Shown here piece by piece: positions 63,009 through 64,000 of a stretch of DNA of 64,000 nucleotides. Under the pieces are notes generated by a model that saw only the letters and a program-made list of their open reading frames with translations, did not search any database and was not told where the DNA came from. The stretch spans positions 15,800,501-15,864,500 of the forward strand of contig NC_088787.1 of assembly GCF_949628265.1 (NCBI RefSeq), given 5' to 3'. The translations under genes and the position numbers were made by a program. Position 1 is the first letter of the stretch. Every line of letters starts with the position of its first letter. Source of the DNA: Cloeon dipterum. Taxonomy: Eukaryota > Arthropoda > Insecta > Ephemeroptera > Baetidae.

Positions 63009-64000
63009 GCTGATATTATTTCCTCGATTTTTGTCGGTCGGTCTGTCTGTTGGTTCGTCGACCTGACAACAGTAAAATTCGTGAAAATAATAATCACGCA
63101 GCAACGCGATGGAGCAACGATCTATGTATCTGGCACGCGCGGTGATGTGCACCGCCGATAGCCAAGTGGAGCGCGACTGGCCGGCGGATGGCACTTCCTG
63201 TCGTGTGCGTGGCTGAATTTCCAACTGCGGAAAATTTCTAGTAAAGTTTCATGCTGGAATGACAATGCACGGGGGCCCAGTCAAGGATGCGAACATATCA
63301 GTATTTGTGGGAAACTGACTGTTTTCCCAAGGCTTATCAACGCAATCAAAAATATTTGTTACTGAATACAATATATTATAAATTCGGCTTCAAAATATAA
63401 TGAAAGCACATCAAACTTGAGTGTGAAGACCAAATTTTCAATTTTTTGTTTTATTAGAAAATATGTTATTCAAATGTTGTTAAAGGTTCCTTAGAAAGTA
63501 TGAAAATTGTGACAGTAATTCCTTATTGCAGTATCAAAACGTAATTAATAACAGATTTAGTATAACAAAATTTGATTCAAGTAACACAGTAACGCAGTAA
63601 GTAAATACAGTAACGCCTGCAGCTCGCCTGCATACCTTGCAGGCCTCTCAATAATAAAAAAGTAAAAACCCTTTTCGTGTTGACGAAGCACATTTAATTT
63701 GCTCCTAATGCTCTCCAGCGCAGCAATCAAGTGGAAAGGTAGGCAACAAGCAGACGACACGTACAAGACACGTTGCATACCTCTTGGATGGAAGGAGCTC
63801 GTAGGCCCAACATCTGCAGAGTGCGTAGAGAATGATGCAAACGTGAGATTCAACTACTTACTTACAGCACGAACGCTCAGCAATTTAAAACACTCAACAT
63901 GAATTAAAGTATCATGAGCCACCCCAAAATTTGGATCAACACACATGGAAGACGCTATCAAGCCTTACAAGTTTTCTCTCGCATACATCGACTGACAATT

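Larger units (their letters stand above)
56781..64000. other. Non-coding stretch, likely a long first intron rich in regulatory DNA
   Basis: Alternates between AT-rich parts and GC-richer blocks (about 57680-57800, 58440-58640, 59260-59420, 61360-61440, 62740-62900). It also has (CT)n tracts. No exon with family resemblance was found on either strand; the open frames present are short or driven by the CT repeats. Confidence 0.4.

Overview
The window is eukaryotic nuclear DNA, almost certainly from an arthropod and probably an insect. The evidence is AT-rich sequence, very short GT-AG introns (typically 50-60 bp) mixed with a few long ones, an ATR/mei-41-type kinase end, an insect-like Rab11, an otopetrin channel, and a tRNA-derived SINE family. 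I cannot name the species. Exon models below were built by hand from reading-frame continuity, splice-site consensus and codon phase. Each complete model is phase-consistent from start to stop.

Layout. 1-824 (+): 3' end of the checkpoint kinase ATR. 1612-2763 (-): eIF2B beta, convergent with ATR. 3511-6064 (+): Rab11, divergent from eIF2B beta, with two alternative last exons. 7714-12377 (+): an unrecognised seven-exon basic protein with a MITE and a SINE in one intron. 14192-16069 (+): a zinc-finger protein with 11 fingers. 17768-20371 (+): an intronless CDS for a secreted P-loop GTPase-like protein with a glycine-rich, cysteine-containing C-terminal part. 22283-25451 (+): BTB-BACK-PHR-like gene A. 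25452-29300: repeat-bearing intergenic DNA with two SINEs. 29366-31159 (+): a small secreted Thr- and Ser/Lys-repeat protein. 31160-38400: transposon-rich DNA with a TIR element, a MITE, a long hairpin, and what looks like a 5'UTR exon for the next gene. 38405-40427 and 41391-43408 (+): BTB-BACK-PHR-like genes B and C in tandem. 47448-52084 (+): an otopetrin proton channel. 52505-55280 (-): a CLCA-like VWA membrane protein, convergent with otopetrin. 55281-64000: no gene model found; it holds one likely promoter and first exon near 56660-56780 and several (CT)n tracts, and looks like the 5' end and long first intron of a gene lying to the right.

Housekeeping genes (ATR, eIF2B beta, Rab11) cluster at the left. 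The middle is lineage-specific (secreted GTPase-like protein, secreted repeat protein, three divergent BTB proteins), and two membrane proteins connected with ion transport lie at the right. There is no operon logic. The items most worth following are the Rab11 terminal-exon switch, the secreted GTPase-like architecture, the unrecognised 799-residue protein, the BTB trio, the CLCA-like protein without room for a protease domain, and the newly visible repeat families.
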